A stretch of 64,000 nucleotides of DNA from DATAES01 sp036493595 (GTDB taxonomy: Bacteria > Actinomycetota > Acidimicrobiia > Acidimicrobiales > JACDCH01): NCBI GenBank assembly GCA_036493595.1, contig DASXPN010000023.1:1-64000 (forward strand), written 5' to 3'. This document shows positions 34,355 through 41,948 of the stretch, piece by piece; within the stretch, counting starts at the first letter, position 1, and each line of letters begins with the position of its first letter. Below the pieces are notes generated by a model. The model ran no database searches, was not told the DNA's origin, and saw only the letters and a program-made list of their open reading frames with translations. Both the position numbers and the translations under genes were made by a program.

Positions 34355-35280
34355 GTCGCATCGCGATCGACGCGTGGGATCCCGGCTATGGCACGGGCGC
34401 GGCTGATGCGAGCGCGTTGGTGCAAAGTGACGTTCCTACCGACACCGACGTCGAGGTACCGCTCGACCAATGGGCGCCGCTTCGACCAGCCGTGCCGTCG
34501 TGGCCGGTGGTGATCTTCGTCGACGGCGTGCAACGCATCGACGCTCGTGCGTGGGTCACCGGCGACGACGGTGTCACGCGGCAGGGGGTGTGCGCGAGCG
34601 TTGCTGCCGGCGCCGTTCGGTGCGACGGAGTCGCGGACGTCCTCGACATCGTCGTCGACCGCGTGCTCGTCGCGCCCGCCGAGGGAGCGGACAACTTGTC
34701 CACGCGCTACGGCACCTGGCGCCACGAGAAGGTGGCCAACGACGAGGCCGAGATCCTCGAGCGAGCGGTGGCGCGTGTGCGAGCGGAGGCCGAGGCCGTG
34801 CTCGCCGCCCGGGTCGCGGCGGCCGACGAGCAGCTCGTCGTCGATGGCCCGCTGAGCCAGCACCGTCATCTCAGTGGCGCGCTCGGGTACGTGAAGACGC
34901 TGCAGCGCGGCTACGGACCGTCCAAGGTGCGTGAGGTCGCCGCACAACTCGAGCCGGCCGAGCGCACCCCGCTGTTCGTCGTCGGCGAGAGCGTCACTCG
35001 CTGGTCGTGGTATGCGCGGTTACCCGGGCCGCTCGTGCATCCGCTGGCCGGCATCGTCAGGTGTGAAGCGGCGAGCGATCTCGGTCTGAGCGCCGCCATC
35101 GACCTCGCCGATCGCTCCACGTGCTCGCTTCCTCGCTTCGCCTCCGCGGTCCACAAGGACCCGCGCGCGCCGCAGAACCTCTACCCGATCGCCGGTCTCG
35201 AGCGCGTGCTCCGCAACCGTCTCGGCGACCAGGCCCTTCTGCTCCGCGGTCTGCGAGCAGCGGCGCTCGATGCGGCGTGA
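34351..35280 (+). CDS. nurA: NurA-domain 5'-3' nuclease
   Basis: The 309-residue protein matches NurA by its motif order. VVIFVDGVQRID near residue 53 holds the first metal-binding Asp. VVDGPL follows near residue 163 (second Asp), then VKTLQRGY, and a C-terminal HKDPRAPQNLYPIAGLERVLRNRLGD near residue 267, the NurA signature tail. NurA is an RNase H-like nuclease loaded by HerA for resection of double-strand breaks in archaea. The GTG overlaps the sbcC stop by 4 bp. It ends six bases from the convergent DUF3097 gene. Confidence 0.87.
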   Translation: MSRIAIDAWDPGYGTGAADASALVQSDVPTDTDVEVPLDQWAPLRPAVPSWPVVIFVDGVQRIDARAWVTGDDGVTRQGVCASVAAGAVRCDGVADVLDIVVDRVLVAPAEGADNLSTRYGTWRHEKVANDEAEILERAVARVRAEAEAVLAARVAAADEQLVVDGPLSQHRHLSGALGYVKTLQRGYGPSKVREVAAQLEPAERTPLFVVGESVTRWSWYARLPGPLVHPLAGIVRCEAASDLGLSAAIDLADRSTCSLPRFASAVHKDPRAPQNLYPIAGLERVLRNRLGDQALLLRGLRAAALDAA

Positions 35281-35286
35281 GGCGAG

Positions 35287-36165
35287 TCAGTCGCCGGTGA
35301 CGAAGTCGATGAGTTGTTCGACCGCGCCGACGAGGGCCGGCTCGAGGTCGGCGTAGGTCCGCACCGCGCCGACGATCTGACGCCAGAGCGTGGCAGGGTC
35401 GGATGCACCCACGGCACGGCACACGCCTTGTTTCCACGACATGGTGCGCGGGATGCTCGGCCACTCTTCGAGCCCGAGCAAAGCCGGCTTCACTGCCTGC
35501 CACACGTCGACGAACGGTGTGCCGGTGACGAGCACGACCGGCGAGCCCAGCAGCTGCGCGGCGCGCCACTCCTTCGTGCCGTAGACGAGATGGTCGACCA
35601 GCACGCCGAGACGCCGGCCGGGCGCAGGCTGAAAGTCGGCGATCACTTCCCGGAGGTTGTCGATGCCGCCGACCGGTTCGACGACGATGCCCTCGACGCG
35701 GAGGTCGTCGCCCCACACCTTCTCCACGAGCTCGGCATCGTGGACGCCTTCGACGAGAATGCGACTCGCTTGCGCAATGCGTGCCGGCGCCCTCGGCGTC
35801 GCGGTCGAGCCCGACGCGGTTCGCGCCGCAAGCGTCGCGGTCGCGGCGGCGGGCGACGGCGCCGGCACGAGCGTGACGATCTGGCCTTCGACGATGAACC
35901 CCCCAGGGAGCATGCGAACTGGGCACTCCCGGCTGCGGCTGTCGCGCAAGGTGACCACGCCGCCGGAGATCCGCACGACGAACCCGACGAGCCCTGACGC
36001 GCGGTGCTCGACGATCCTGCCGGGCCACGCCTCGACCACCGGATACGACAGCCGCGTCCGCGACGGACCGTCGAGATCGGGGAGGCCACTCAGGATGCCC
36101 TGCTCGCGGTCGGCCATCGCGCGGAGCGTAGTTACGTCCTTCCATCCCCGCGTGGATGCGCTCAT
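35287..36165 (-). CDS. DUF3097-family protein
   Basis: The 292-residue protein matches the actinobacterial DUF3097 family. A beta-rich front (VVEAWPGRIVEHRASGLVGFVVRISGG, RMLPGGFIVEGQIVTLV) precedes a domain with ILVEGVHDAELVEKVWGDDL and LGVLVDHLV. The EG..DAELV plus VDH pattern recalls TOPRIM folds, but this is an inference. An Ala/Thr-rich linker separates the two. ATG 36165 is chosen over a GTG three codons earlier. It converges on nurA and starts only 24 bp from the divergent SDR gene. A role near DNA or nucleic acid repair is possible, unproven. Confidence 0.75.
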   Translation of the reverse strand: MSASTRGWKDVTTLRAMADREQGILSGLPDLDGPSRTRLSYPVVEAWPGRIVEHRASGLVGFVVRISGGVVTLRDSRSRECPVRMLPGGFIVEGQIVTLVPAPSPAAATATLAARTASGSTATPRAPARIAQASRILVEGVHDAELVEKVWGDDLRVEGIVVEPVGGIDNLREVIADFQPAPGRRLGVLVDHLVYGTKEWRAAQLLGSPVVLVTGTPFVDVWQAVKPALLGLEEWPSIPRTMSWKQGVCRAVGASDPATLWRQIVGAVRTYADLEPALVGAVEQLIDFVTGD

Positions 36166-36189
36166 TGGTCCCACCCTGTAGAAACGCTC

Positions 36190-36951
36190 ATGGCTTCAGG
36201 TGACTTGGCAGGACGCGTCGCGCTCGTCACGGGCGGGGGGCGCGGCATCGGCAAGGCGATCTCGCTCGCGCTGGCGACCGACGGCGCCGACGTGGCGGTG
36301 AACTACCGGCGCGACAAGGACGCCGCCGACGAGACGGTGGGAGAGATCGAGGCGCTCGGCCGGCGCGCCGTCGCCCTGGCTGGATCCGTCGACGTGCTCG
36401 AGGACGTGCAAGCGGTCGCGTCAGCCGCCGTCGATGCGCTCGGTCCGATCGACATCTTGGTCAACAACGCCGGCATCGCATCGCGCGGCAAGTCCGTCGC
36501 CGACACCGATCCCGACGAGGTCGAGCGCGTCGTGCGCACGCACGCGATCGGTCCGCACTGGATGTGCGCCGCCCTGCTGCCGGGCATGCGCACCCGTGCA
36601 CGCGGCGACATCGTCTTCATCTCGTCGAACGCCACTCGCAACATGATGGCCAACAGCGCGCCCTACAACATGGGCAAGACCGCGATGGAGGCGCTGGCGA
36701 TGACGCTGGCCAAGGAGGAGCGCCCCAACGGCATCCACGTCAATGTGGTCGCGCCCGGTCTCGTGCGTACCGAGATGGGTCGGCGACTCGTGAAGTCATG
36801 GGGACAGGACATCGACAAGATCGACCCTGCCATGCCCTACGGGCACGTGTGCCGTCCCGAGGACGTGGCGGATGTGGTGCGCTGGCTGGTGTCAGAGGGC
36901 GCCCGTTACGTGAACGGCGAGCGCATCCACGTCGACGCCGGCGGCCAGTAA
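36190..36951 (+). CDS. SDR oxidoreductase, FabG-like
   Basis: The 253-residue classical SDR has TGGGRGIG near residue 15, Asn-Tyr-Arg-Arg after strand 2 (NADP-type), NNAGIASRG, serine in FISSNAT, YNMGK (Tyr and Lys) and a C-terminal HVDAGGQ. The length and sequence suit a 3-oxoacyl-ACP/acyl reductase-like enzyme. The substrate is unknown. The intergenic region with DUF3097 is only 24 bp, so promoters must overlap. Confidence 0.87.
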   Translation: MASGDLAGRVALVTGGGRGIGKAISLALATDGADVAVNYRRDKDAADETVGEIEALGRRAVALAGSVDVLEDVQAVASAAVDALGPIDILVNNAGIASRGKSVADTDPDEVERVVRTHAIGPHWMCAALLPGMRTRARGDIVFISSNATRNMMANSAPYNMGKTAMEALAMTLAKEERPNGIHVNVVAPGLVRTEMGRRLVKSWGQDIDKIDPAMPYGHVCRPEDVADVVRWLVSEGARYVNGERIHVDAGGQ

Positions 36952-36995
36952 CCCCCGCGACGGTCGGCGCCGGTCCTCCGTTAGCCTGGAGCCCG

Positions 36996-37613
36996 ATGTC
37001 TGACACGATCACCGAGCCGATTGTCACCGTCACCGAGCAGGCGCTGTCGAAAGTGCTGGAGCTGCGTGACGCCGAGGACGATTCCGGCGGCCTCGGCCTG
37101 CGTATCGAGGTCACGGGCATCCGTGGCGCGGACTTCACCTACGACCTCTCGTTCGAACCGCTCACCGAGGGCGCGGACGACGACGTGATCCGCGAGCAAG
37201 GTGGCCTGGCGCTCGTGGTCCCGGCGGACAGCGTCGACAAGTTGCTCGGTGCCACGCTCGACCTTCCGTCGAACCCGGATCAGGGCGGCCTCGTGCTGCG
37301 CAACCCGAACCGCCCGTCGGTCCCTCGCCTCGGTGACCCGATCGAGCTCACGGGCACGACCGAAGAGAAGGTGCGCCAGCTCCTCGATCAACAGGTCAAC
37401 CCGGCCATCGCCGCCCACGGCGGCTTCGCGTCGGTCGTGAAGGTCGAAGGCGAGACGGCGTACATCACGATGGGCGGCGGTTGCCAAGGCTGCGCGATGT
37501 CGGCGATGACGCTGCGCGAGGGAATCGAGTCCGCCATCCTTGCGGCCATTCCCGAGGTCACCGAAGTGGTCGACACCACCGATCACTCGGTGGGCGAGAA
37601 CCCGTACTACTGA
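36996..37613 (+). CDS. nfuA: NfuA-like iron-sulfur cluster carrier
   Basis: The 205-residue protein joins a degenerate A-type (HesB-like) N-terminal half (about residues 10-115) that lacks the usual cysteines to a NifU C-terminal domain. The domain is marked by LLDQQVNPAIAAHGGFASVVKVEG and the cluster ligands GGCQGCAMS (CxxC). This is the NfuA layout, which delivers 4Fe-4S clusters to targets. A TAGCCT -10 hexamer (36982-36987) eight bases before the ATG and no ribosome site suggest a leaderless mRNA. Downstream radical-SAM MoaA would be one Fe-S client in this window. Confidence 0.85.
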   Translation: MSDTITEPIVTVTEQALSKVLELRDAEDDSGGLGLRIEVTGIRGADFTYDLSFEPLTEGADDDVIREQGGLALVVPADSVDKLLGATLDLPSNPDQGGLVLRNPNRPSVPRLGDPIELTGTTEEKVRQLLDQQVNPAIAAHGGFASVVKVEGETAYITMGGGCQGCAMSAMTLREGIESAILAAIPEVTEVVDTTDHSVGENPYY

Positions 37614-37675
37614 CCTCTCGCGGCGTTCGCTACCTCGGCGCGCGAAATAGCCGTCCGTGCGGATGAGGAGGACTG

Positions 37676-37846
37676 ATGGCAATCGACGATGACCAGCGTC
37701 AACCGCGCCGTGTCCCACTCGTGTTCGCTCGGCCGACGGACTGGTCGGACGAGGGCCTCGAGCGTTTCGCTGATCTTTTCCTCGCGGAGATGGAGGAAGC
37801 ACTGCTCCGGATCGAGGATCAGCAGGATGACTCAGCAACGGACTGA
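37676..37846 (+). CDS. 56-residue acidic small protein, unknown function
   Basis: A small frame opens at an ATG with a strong GAGGAGG five bases upstream and ends at TGA. The product starts MAIDDDQRQPRRVPLVF, then a Trp and an acidic amphipathic helix (DEGLERFADLFLAEMEEALLRIED). No cysteines or membrane segment. The ribosome site and helix pattern argue that it is real. I know no family. It is 62 bp after nfuA and 28 bp from the convergent amidohydrolase stop. Confidence 0.6.
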   Translation: MAIDDDQRQPRRVPLVFARPTDWSDEGLERFADLFLAEMEEALLRIEDQQDDSATD

Positions 37847-37874
37847 GCAGTCACGAGCGTCAACGAGCGACTGA

Positions 37875-38874
37875 TCAGCCGAGTCGGTAGACGCGTGTCG
37901 CGGTGCCGGCGAACACCGCGTCCCGCTCGTCGTCCGAGCATCCTCGGACCATCTTCTTCACGCCGTTGAGCAGCGTGCGGTACGAGAGCGACATCCGGTC
38001 GACCGGGAAGTTCGACTCGAACATGCAGCGATCGGCGCCGAAGCACTCGAGCGTGTGCAGGTAGTACGGCGACTGCGCGGCCTCGAACTCATCAGATGTC
38101 GGCGGTCGTTCCGCGGTGTTCCATCCGAACCCGTTGTCGGGCATCGCCAGACCGCCCAGCTTGGCGACCACGTTCTCGCAGCCGGCGATGTCCGTGATGT
38201 CGCGCCGCCAGCTCTCGAAGTTCTCGTCCCGTTTCCCCGCGTACGGTCCGACACCGAGAGGAGTGCCGAAATGGTCGAGCACCATGGTCGTGTCCGGCAC
38301 GGCTCGCGCGAGCTCGAGGAACTCCCGATTCTGGAAGTGGTAGTGCCAGCAGTCGTACGTGAGCCCCCGGGCCCCGAGGCGCGCCACGCCGGCGCGGAAC
38401 GCCGGGTCTGCGAACAGTCCGGCCGGGGCTCGTCCGGGGATGCTGAGCCCGGCTGATGGATCGGCGCGCGCCAATGCGTGGCGGATCCCGCGGAACAGTC
38501 CGCGTCCGGCGTCGACGTGCGCGTCGAGGACGTCGTCGAGATTTGCCAGCCGTAGGTCGGCATGACCGACGATGCCGGCGATGAGGCCGTTGCTGACCTC
38601 GGCCGCACCGGCGACGAACTCCGTTTCCCCCACCGGCGCGAACTCGGCTGGCCCGTCCGTCCGGTAGGCCGAGCGGCACTCGACGAAGACCGTCTTTTCG
38701 ACGCGGTGTCCGGATCCGGTGTCGGCCTGCAACTCGGCCAACCCGTACGGCAGCGGACCGCCCGCCGGCCACAGGTGATGGTGGGGGTCGACGATGCGTT
38801 GGTCGGGGTCGATGACGGGTTCGTCGACCAATGCCCGCCACTCGTCCGTCCCCGGGTTCAGCGCATTCGTCACC
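37875..38874 (-). CDS. amidohydrolase-2 family metal-dependent hydrolase
   Basis: The 332-residue protein has the TIM-barrel amidohydrolase start IVDPHHHLW near residue 28. Later features are FVECRSAY, GIVGHADL, GIRHAL, TYDCWHYHFQN, VLDHFGTP and FESNFPVDR. These are typical of COG3618-type lactonase/decarboxylase-like amidohydrolases (L-fuconolactonase and relatives). GTG 38874 has GAGG eight bases upstream. The substrate is unknown. It is divergent from a condensing-enzyme/DUF35 gene, which may hint at organic-acid or CoA-thioester degradation. Confidence 0.85.
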
Positions 38875-38974
38875 GGTGCAGCCTCGCGCTTGCGCCCTCG
38901 AGTGCGGACTTTTCGCCCGACACGTCGCTGACGTACGTTGCCCTTGACCATCCGGTCAAGCGAAGGGGGATTCC

Positions 38975-40402
38975 GTGGCCCGAGGAATCGTGGCGTACGG
39001 CGCGTACGTGCCGTACTGGCGGCTGCAACGCGCGGCGATCGGTAACGCGCTCGGCGCCGGTGGAGGCAAGGGCACGCGAGCGGTCGCGTCGTACGACGAA
39101 GACGCGACGTCGATGGGGGTCGAGGCCGCACGACTCGCGCTGCGAGCCGCGCCTGACGACGTCACACCTGCCGCGGTGCTGTTCTCGACCGCGTCGCCGC
39201 CGTACCTCGACAAGACCAATGCCAATGCGATCCACGCGGCACTCGGCCTCGATGCATCGGTGATGTCCGCCGATGTCGGCGGAGCGGTCCGCTCGGGTCT
39301 CATCCCGATGGCGCTCGGCAACTCGGCGTCGTACTCGGTGCTGGCCGTGCTGGCCGACGTCCGCACCGGATTGCCGGGCTCGGCTGACGAGCGTGACGGT
39401 GGTGACGGCAGCGCCGCGTTCTTGTGGGCCGACCACGACGACGTGATTGCGGAGCTCACCGCGTTCGCCTGCGCGACCGATGAGTTCCTCGACCGCTGGC
39501 GCGTTCCCGGCGAACCCGCGTCGCATGTGTGGGAGGAGCGTTTCGGCGAGCAGGTCTACGTGCCGCTGGCCGATCAAGCGATCAACGACGCGCTGAAGTC
39601 GGTTGGTGTGACCGCGGACGAGCTCGACCACGTCGTGATCACCGGCGTGCACGCCAGGGCCGCGCGCTCGGTGGCGAAGCGCATCGGCGCTCGTCCAGAG
39701 TCCTACGCGCCGGACCTCGGCGCGACCATCGGCAACGCCGGCACCGCGCAACTCGGCATCGGGCTTGCAGAGGCACTCGACCGCGCTGAGCCCGGACAGC
39801 TGGTCATGCTCGTACAACTCGCCGACGGCGCCTCGGTCGTGGTCTTGCGCGTCACCGACGCGATCACGCGCTATCGCATCCACGCCGCGGCCACCGTCGC
39901 CGCGCAGATCGAGTCGGGGCGTGACGATCTTCCCTACATCACATTCCTCACGTGGCGCGGGTTCCTCGATCGTGAGCCGCCACGGCGTCCCGATCCCGAG
40001 GCCTACTACGGGCCGCCCGCGCATCGCACCGAAGCGTGGAAGTTCGCGTTCGTCGGCAGCCGTTGCACCGACTGCGGCTTCGTCCACCTGCCACCGGCAC
40101 GCGTGTGCACGAACTGCAATGCCGTCGACCAGATGGCACCAGTGTCACTGGCCGACACACCGGCGACGATCGCGACCTACACGATCGACCGGCTGGCGTA
40201 CTCGCTGTCCCCGCCGACGGTCGCAGCCGTGCTCGACTTCGACGGCGGTGGTCGCTACACGTGCGAGCTGACCGATGTCGACCCCGATACCGTCGCCATC
40301 GGCCAGCGCGTCGAGCTGACGTTCCGGCGGGTGCTCACCGCCAAAGCCATTCACAACTACTTCTGGAAAGCTCGCCCGATCCGTTCCGCAGGAGGTGCGT
40401 GA
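38975..40402 (+). CDS. HMG-CoA synthase/KAS-like protein fused to a DUF35 zinc-ribbon OB-fold domain
   Basis: The 475-residue protein has a thiolase-superfamily fold (about residues 1-330, opening GIVAYGAYVPYWRL) and a C-terminal DUF35 module. The latter has a zinc ribbon (CTDCGF..CTNC) and OB fold (ELTDVDPDTVAIGQRVELTFRR). DUF35 proteins normally partner thiolases as CoA-handling subunits. Where HMG-CoA synthases carry the catalytic Cys, this protein reads MSADVGGAVRSG, with no Cys, so condensing activity is doubtful. A stop-to-start gap of three bases to a thiolase gene suggests one complex. GTG start, with GAAGGGGG upstream. Confidence 0.75.
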   Translation: MARGIVAYGAYVPYWRLQRAAIGNALGAGGGKGTRAVASYDEDATSMGVEAARLALRAAPDDVTPAAVLFSTASPPYLDKTNANAIHAALGLDASVMSADVGGAVRSGLIPMALGNSASYSVLAVLADVRTGLPGSADERDGGDGSAAFLWADHDDVIAELTAFACATDEFLDRWRVPGEPASHVWEERFGEQVYVPLADQAINDALKSVGVTADELDHVVITGVHARAARSVAKRIGARPESYAPDLGATIGNAGTAQLGIGLAEALDRAEPGQLVMLVQLADGASVVVLRVTDAITRYRIHAAATVAAQIESGRDDLPYITFLTWRGFLDREPPRRPDPEAYYGPPAHRTEAWKFAFVGSRCTDCGFVHLPPARVCTNCNAVDQMAPVSLADTPATIATYTIDRLAYSLSPPTVAAVLDFDGGGRYTCELTDVDPDTVAIGQRVELTFRRVLTAKAIHNYFWKARPIRSAGGA

Positions 40403-40405
40403 CAC

Positions 40406-41605
40406 ATGGGTTCGCACGGCATAAAAGACCGCGTCGCGATCATCGGCATGGGCTGCACGCCCTTCGGTGAACATTGGGACAAGTCGACTGACGACCTGCT
40501 CATCGACTCGACGCAGGAAGCGTTCGGCTCCGTCGGCCTGACCAAGGACGACGTCGACGCGTACTGGCTCGGCACGATGGGCTCCGGCCAAGCGGGTCTT
40601 GCCTTGTCACGCCCGTTGAAGCTCGATTACAAGCCCGTCACCCGCGTCGAGAACTTCTGCGCGACCGGGTCGGAGGCGTTCCGCAACGCGTGCTACGCGG
40701 TCGCGTCCGGCGCGTACGACGTGGTGATGGCAGTCGGCGTCGAGAAGCTGAAGGACTCCGGCTTCTCGGGGCTGGTCGGCGCCATCCCTCCCCATGACGG
40801 CACCAGCGTGTCGATGACCGCGCCGGCGATGTTCTCGTTGCTCGCTCCCGCGTATCGCAACAAGTTCGGCGTGTCCGAAGAGGAGATGAAGGACGTCCTC
40901 ACGAGGATCGCGTGGAAGAACCACTTCAACGGCGCCCGCAACCCGCGTGCGCAGTTCCGCAACGAGGTGCCGAAGGAAGTCATCTGCGCGTCGCCACTCA
41001 TCGCGGGGCAGCTCGGGATCTTCGACTGCTCGGGTGTGTCCGACGGATCTGCCGCCGCGATCATCGTGCGAGCGGAGGACGCGCCGAAGTACACGGACAA
41101 GCCGTTGTTCGTGAAGGCGCTGTCGTTCGCAGCCGGGCCGGCGGCCGGACCGATCGATCCGAGCTACGACTACACGACCTTCACCGAAGTCGTCCGCTGC
41201 GCGGAGGATGCGTACCACCAGGCGGGAGTGAGCGATCCGCGCTCGGAGCTCGCGATGGCCGAGGTGCACGACTGCTTCACGCCCACCGAACTGGTGCTGA
41301 TGGAGGACCTCGGCTTCTCGGGGCGCGGCCACGGGTGGAAGGACGTGCTCGACGGCGCCTTCGATCTCGAGGGTGACCTGCCGGTGAACCCGGACGGTGG
41401 GCTCAAGTCGTTCGGTCATCCGATCGGCGCGTCGGGGCTGCGGATGCTGTTCGAATGCTGGCTCCAGTTGCGAGGTGAGGCACCGGCCGAGCGTCGCATC
41501 AAGACCGTCGACGAAGGCCGCACGCTCGGGCTCACGCACAACCTCGGCGGCGCGCCGGGTCAGTGCGTGAGCTTCATCTCGATCGTGGGCGCGTCACCGG
41601 GCTGA
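40406..41605 (+). CDS. thiolase-family acetyl-CoA acetyltransferase (SCP2/DUF35-partner type)
   Basis: The 399-residue protein has the thiolase nucleophile in RVENFCATGSEAF (near residue 85), HDCFTPTELVLMEDLGF, and GGLKSFGHPIGASG with the second catalytic His, and ends in LGGAPGQCVSF. This subgroup works as a hetero-oligomer with DUF35/OB-fold proteins in steroid and fatty-acid side-chain degradation. The upstream gene supplies a DUF35 domain, so the two probably form one enzyme. Start three bases after the previous stop. Confidence 0.85.
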   Translation: MGSHGIKDRVAIIGMGCTPFGEHWDKSTDDLLIDSTQEAFGSVGLTKDDVDAYWLGTMGSGQAGLALSRPLKLDYKPVTRVENFCATGSEAFRNACYAVASGAYDVVMAVGVEKLKDSGFSGLVGAIPPHDGTSVSMTAPAMFSLLAPAYRNKFGVSEEEMKDVLTRIAWKNHFNGARNPRAQFRNEVPKEVICASPLIAGQLGIFDCSGVSDGSAAAIIVRAEDAPKYTDKPLFVKALSFAAGPAAGPIDPSYDYTTFTEVVRCAEDAYHQAGVSDPRSELAMAEVHDCFTPTELVLMEDLGFSGRGHGWKDVLDGAFDLEGDLPVNPDGGLKSFGHPIGASGLRMLFECWLQLRGEAPAERRIKTVDEGRTLGLTHNLGGAPGQCVSFISIVGASPG

Positions 41606-41700
41606 CGCCAGCAGGTGACAGCGGGCACACCCCGTTGGTACGCTCTCGCCCACCTCGTCGGCGTCCTCGATTTCCCTGCTGGGGGCGATGCAAGGGGGGA

Positions 41701-41726
41701 AGGCCCGGACCTCTCGGTCCGGGCCT
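41701..41726. terminator. bidirectional hairpin between convergent thiolase and dxs genes
   Basis: AGGCCCGGACC and GGTCCGGGCCT form an 11-bp perfect stem around a TCTC loop. It lies between convergent genes. No U-tract follows, as is common in GC-rich actinobacteria, so it is a probable but untested terminator. Confidence 0.6.
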
Positions 41727-41739
41727 CGTCGCGTTGTCT

Positions 41740-41940
41740 CAACACCAACTCTCTCGCCCGTTCGGGCTCGCTCGTTGGTGATGTCGGCTCGTCGCTGGCG
41801 CTTCCCTCGCCGACTGGTCGCAACGCAAACTCGCTGGCCCGTTCGGGCTCGCTCGTTGGTGATGTCGGCTCGTCGCTGGCGCTTCCCTCGCCGACTTGTC
41901 GCAACACCAACTCTCTCGCCCGTTCGGGCTCGCTCGTTGG
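41740..41940. repeat. 81-bp tandem repeat, 2.5 copies
   Basis: Copies begin at 41740, 41821 and 41902, each opening CAACACCAACT or a near variant and then the GTTCGGGCTCGCTCGTTGG core. The third copy is cut after about 39 bp, 9 bp short of the dxs stop. The unit of 81 bp equals 27 codons, so it reads through as repeated peptide in several frames, but no start or ribosome site supports a gene. The units are contiguous with no unique spacers, so this is not a CRISPR array. Confidence 0.9.
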
Positions 41941-41948
41941 CGACGCGG

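Noticed and set aside
41740..41940. Repeat array as CRISPR
   Set aside because: Units are adjacent with no unique spacers, the period is 81 bp, and no cas gene is present.
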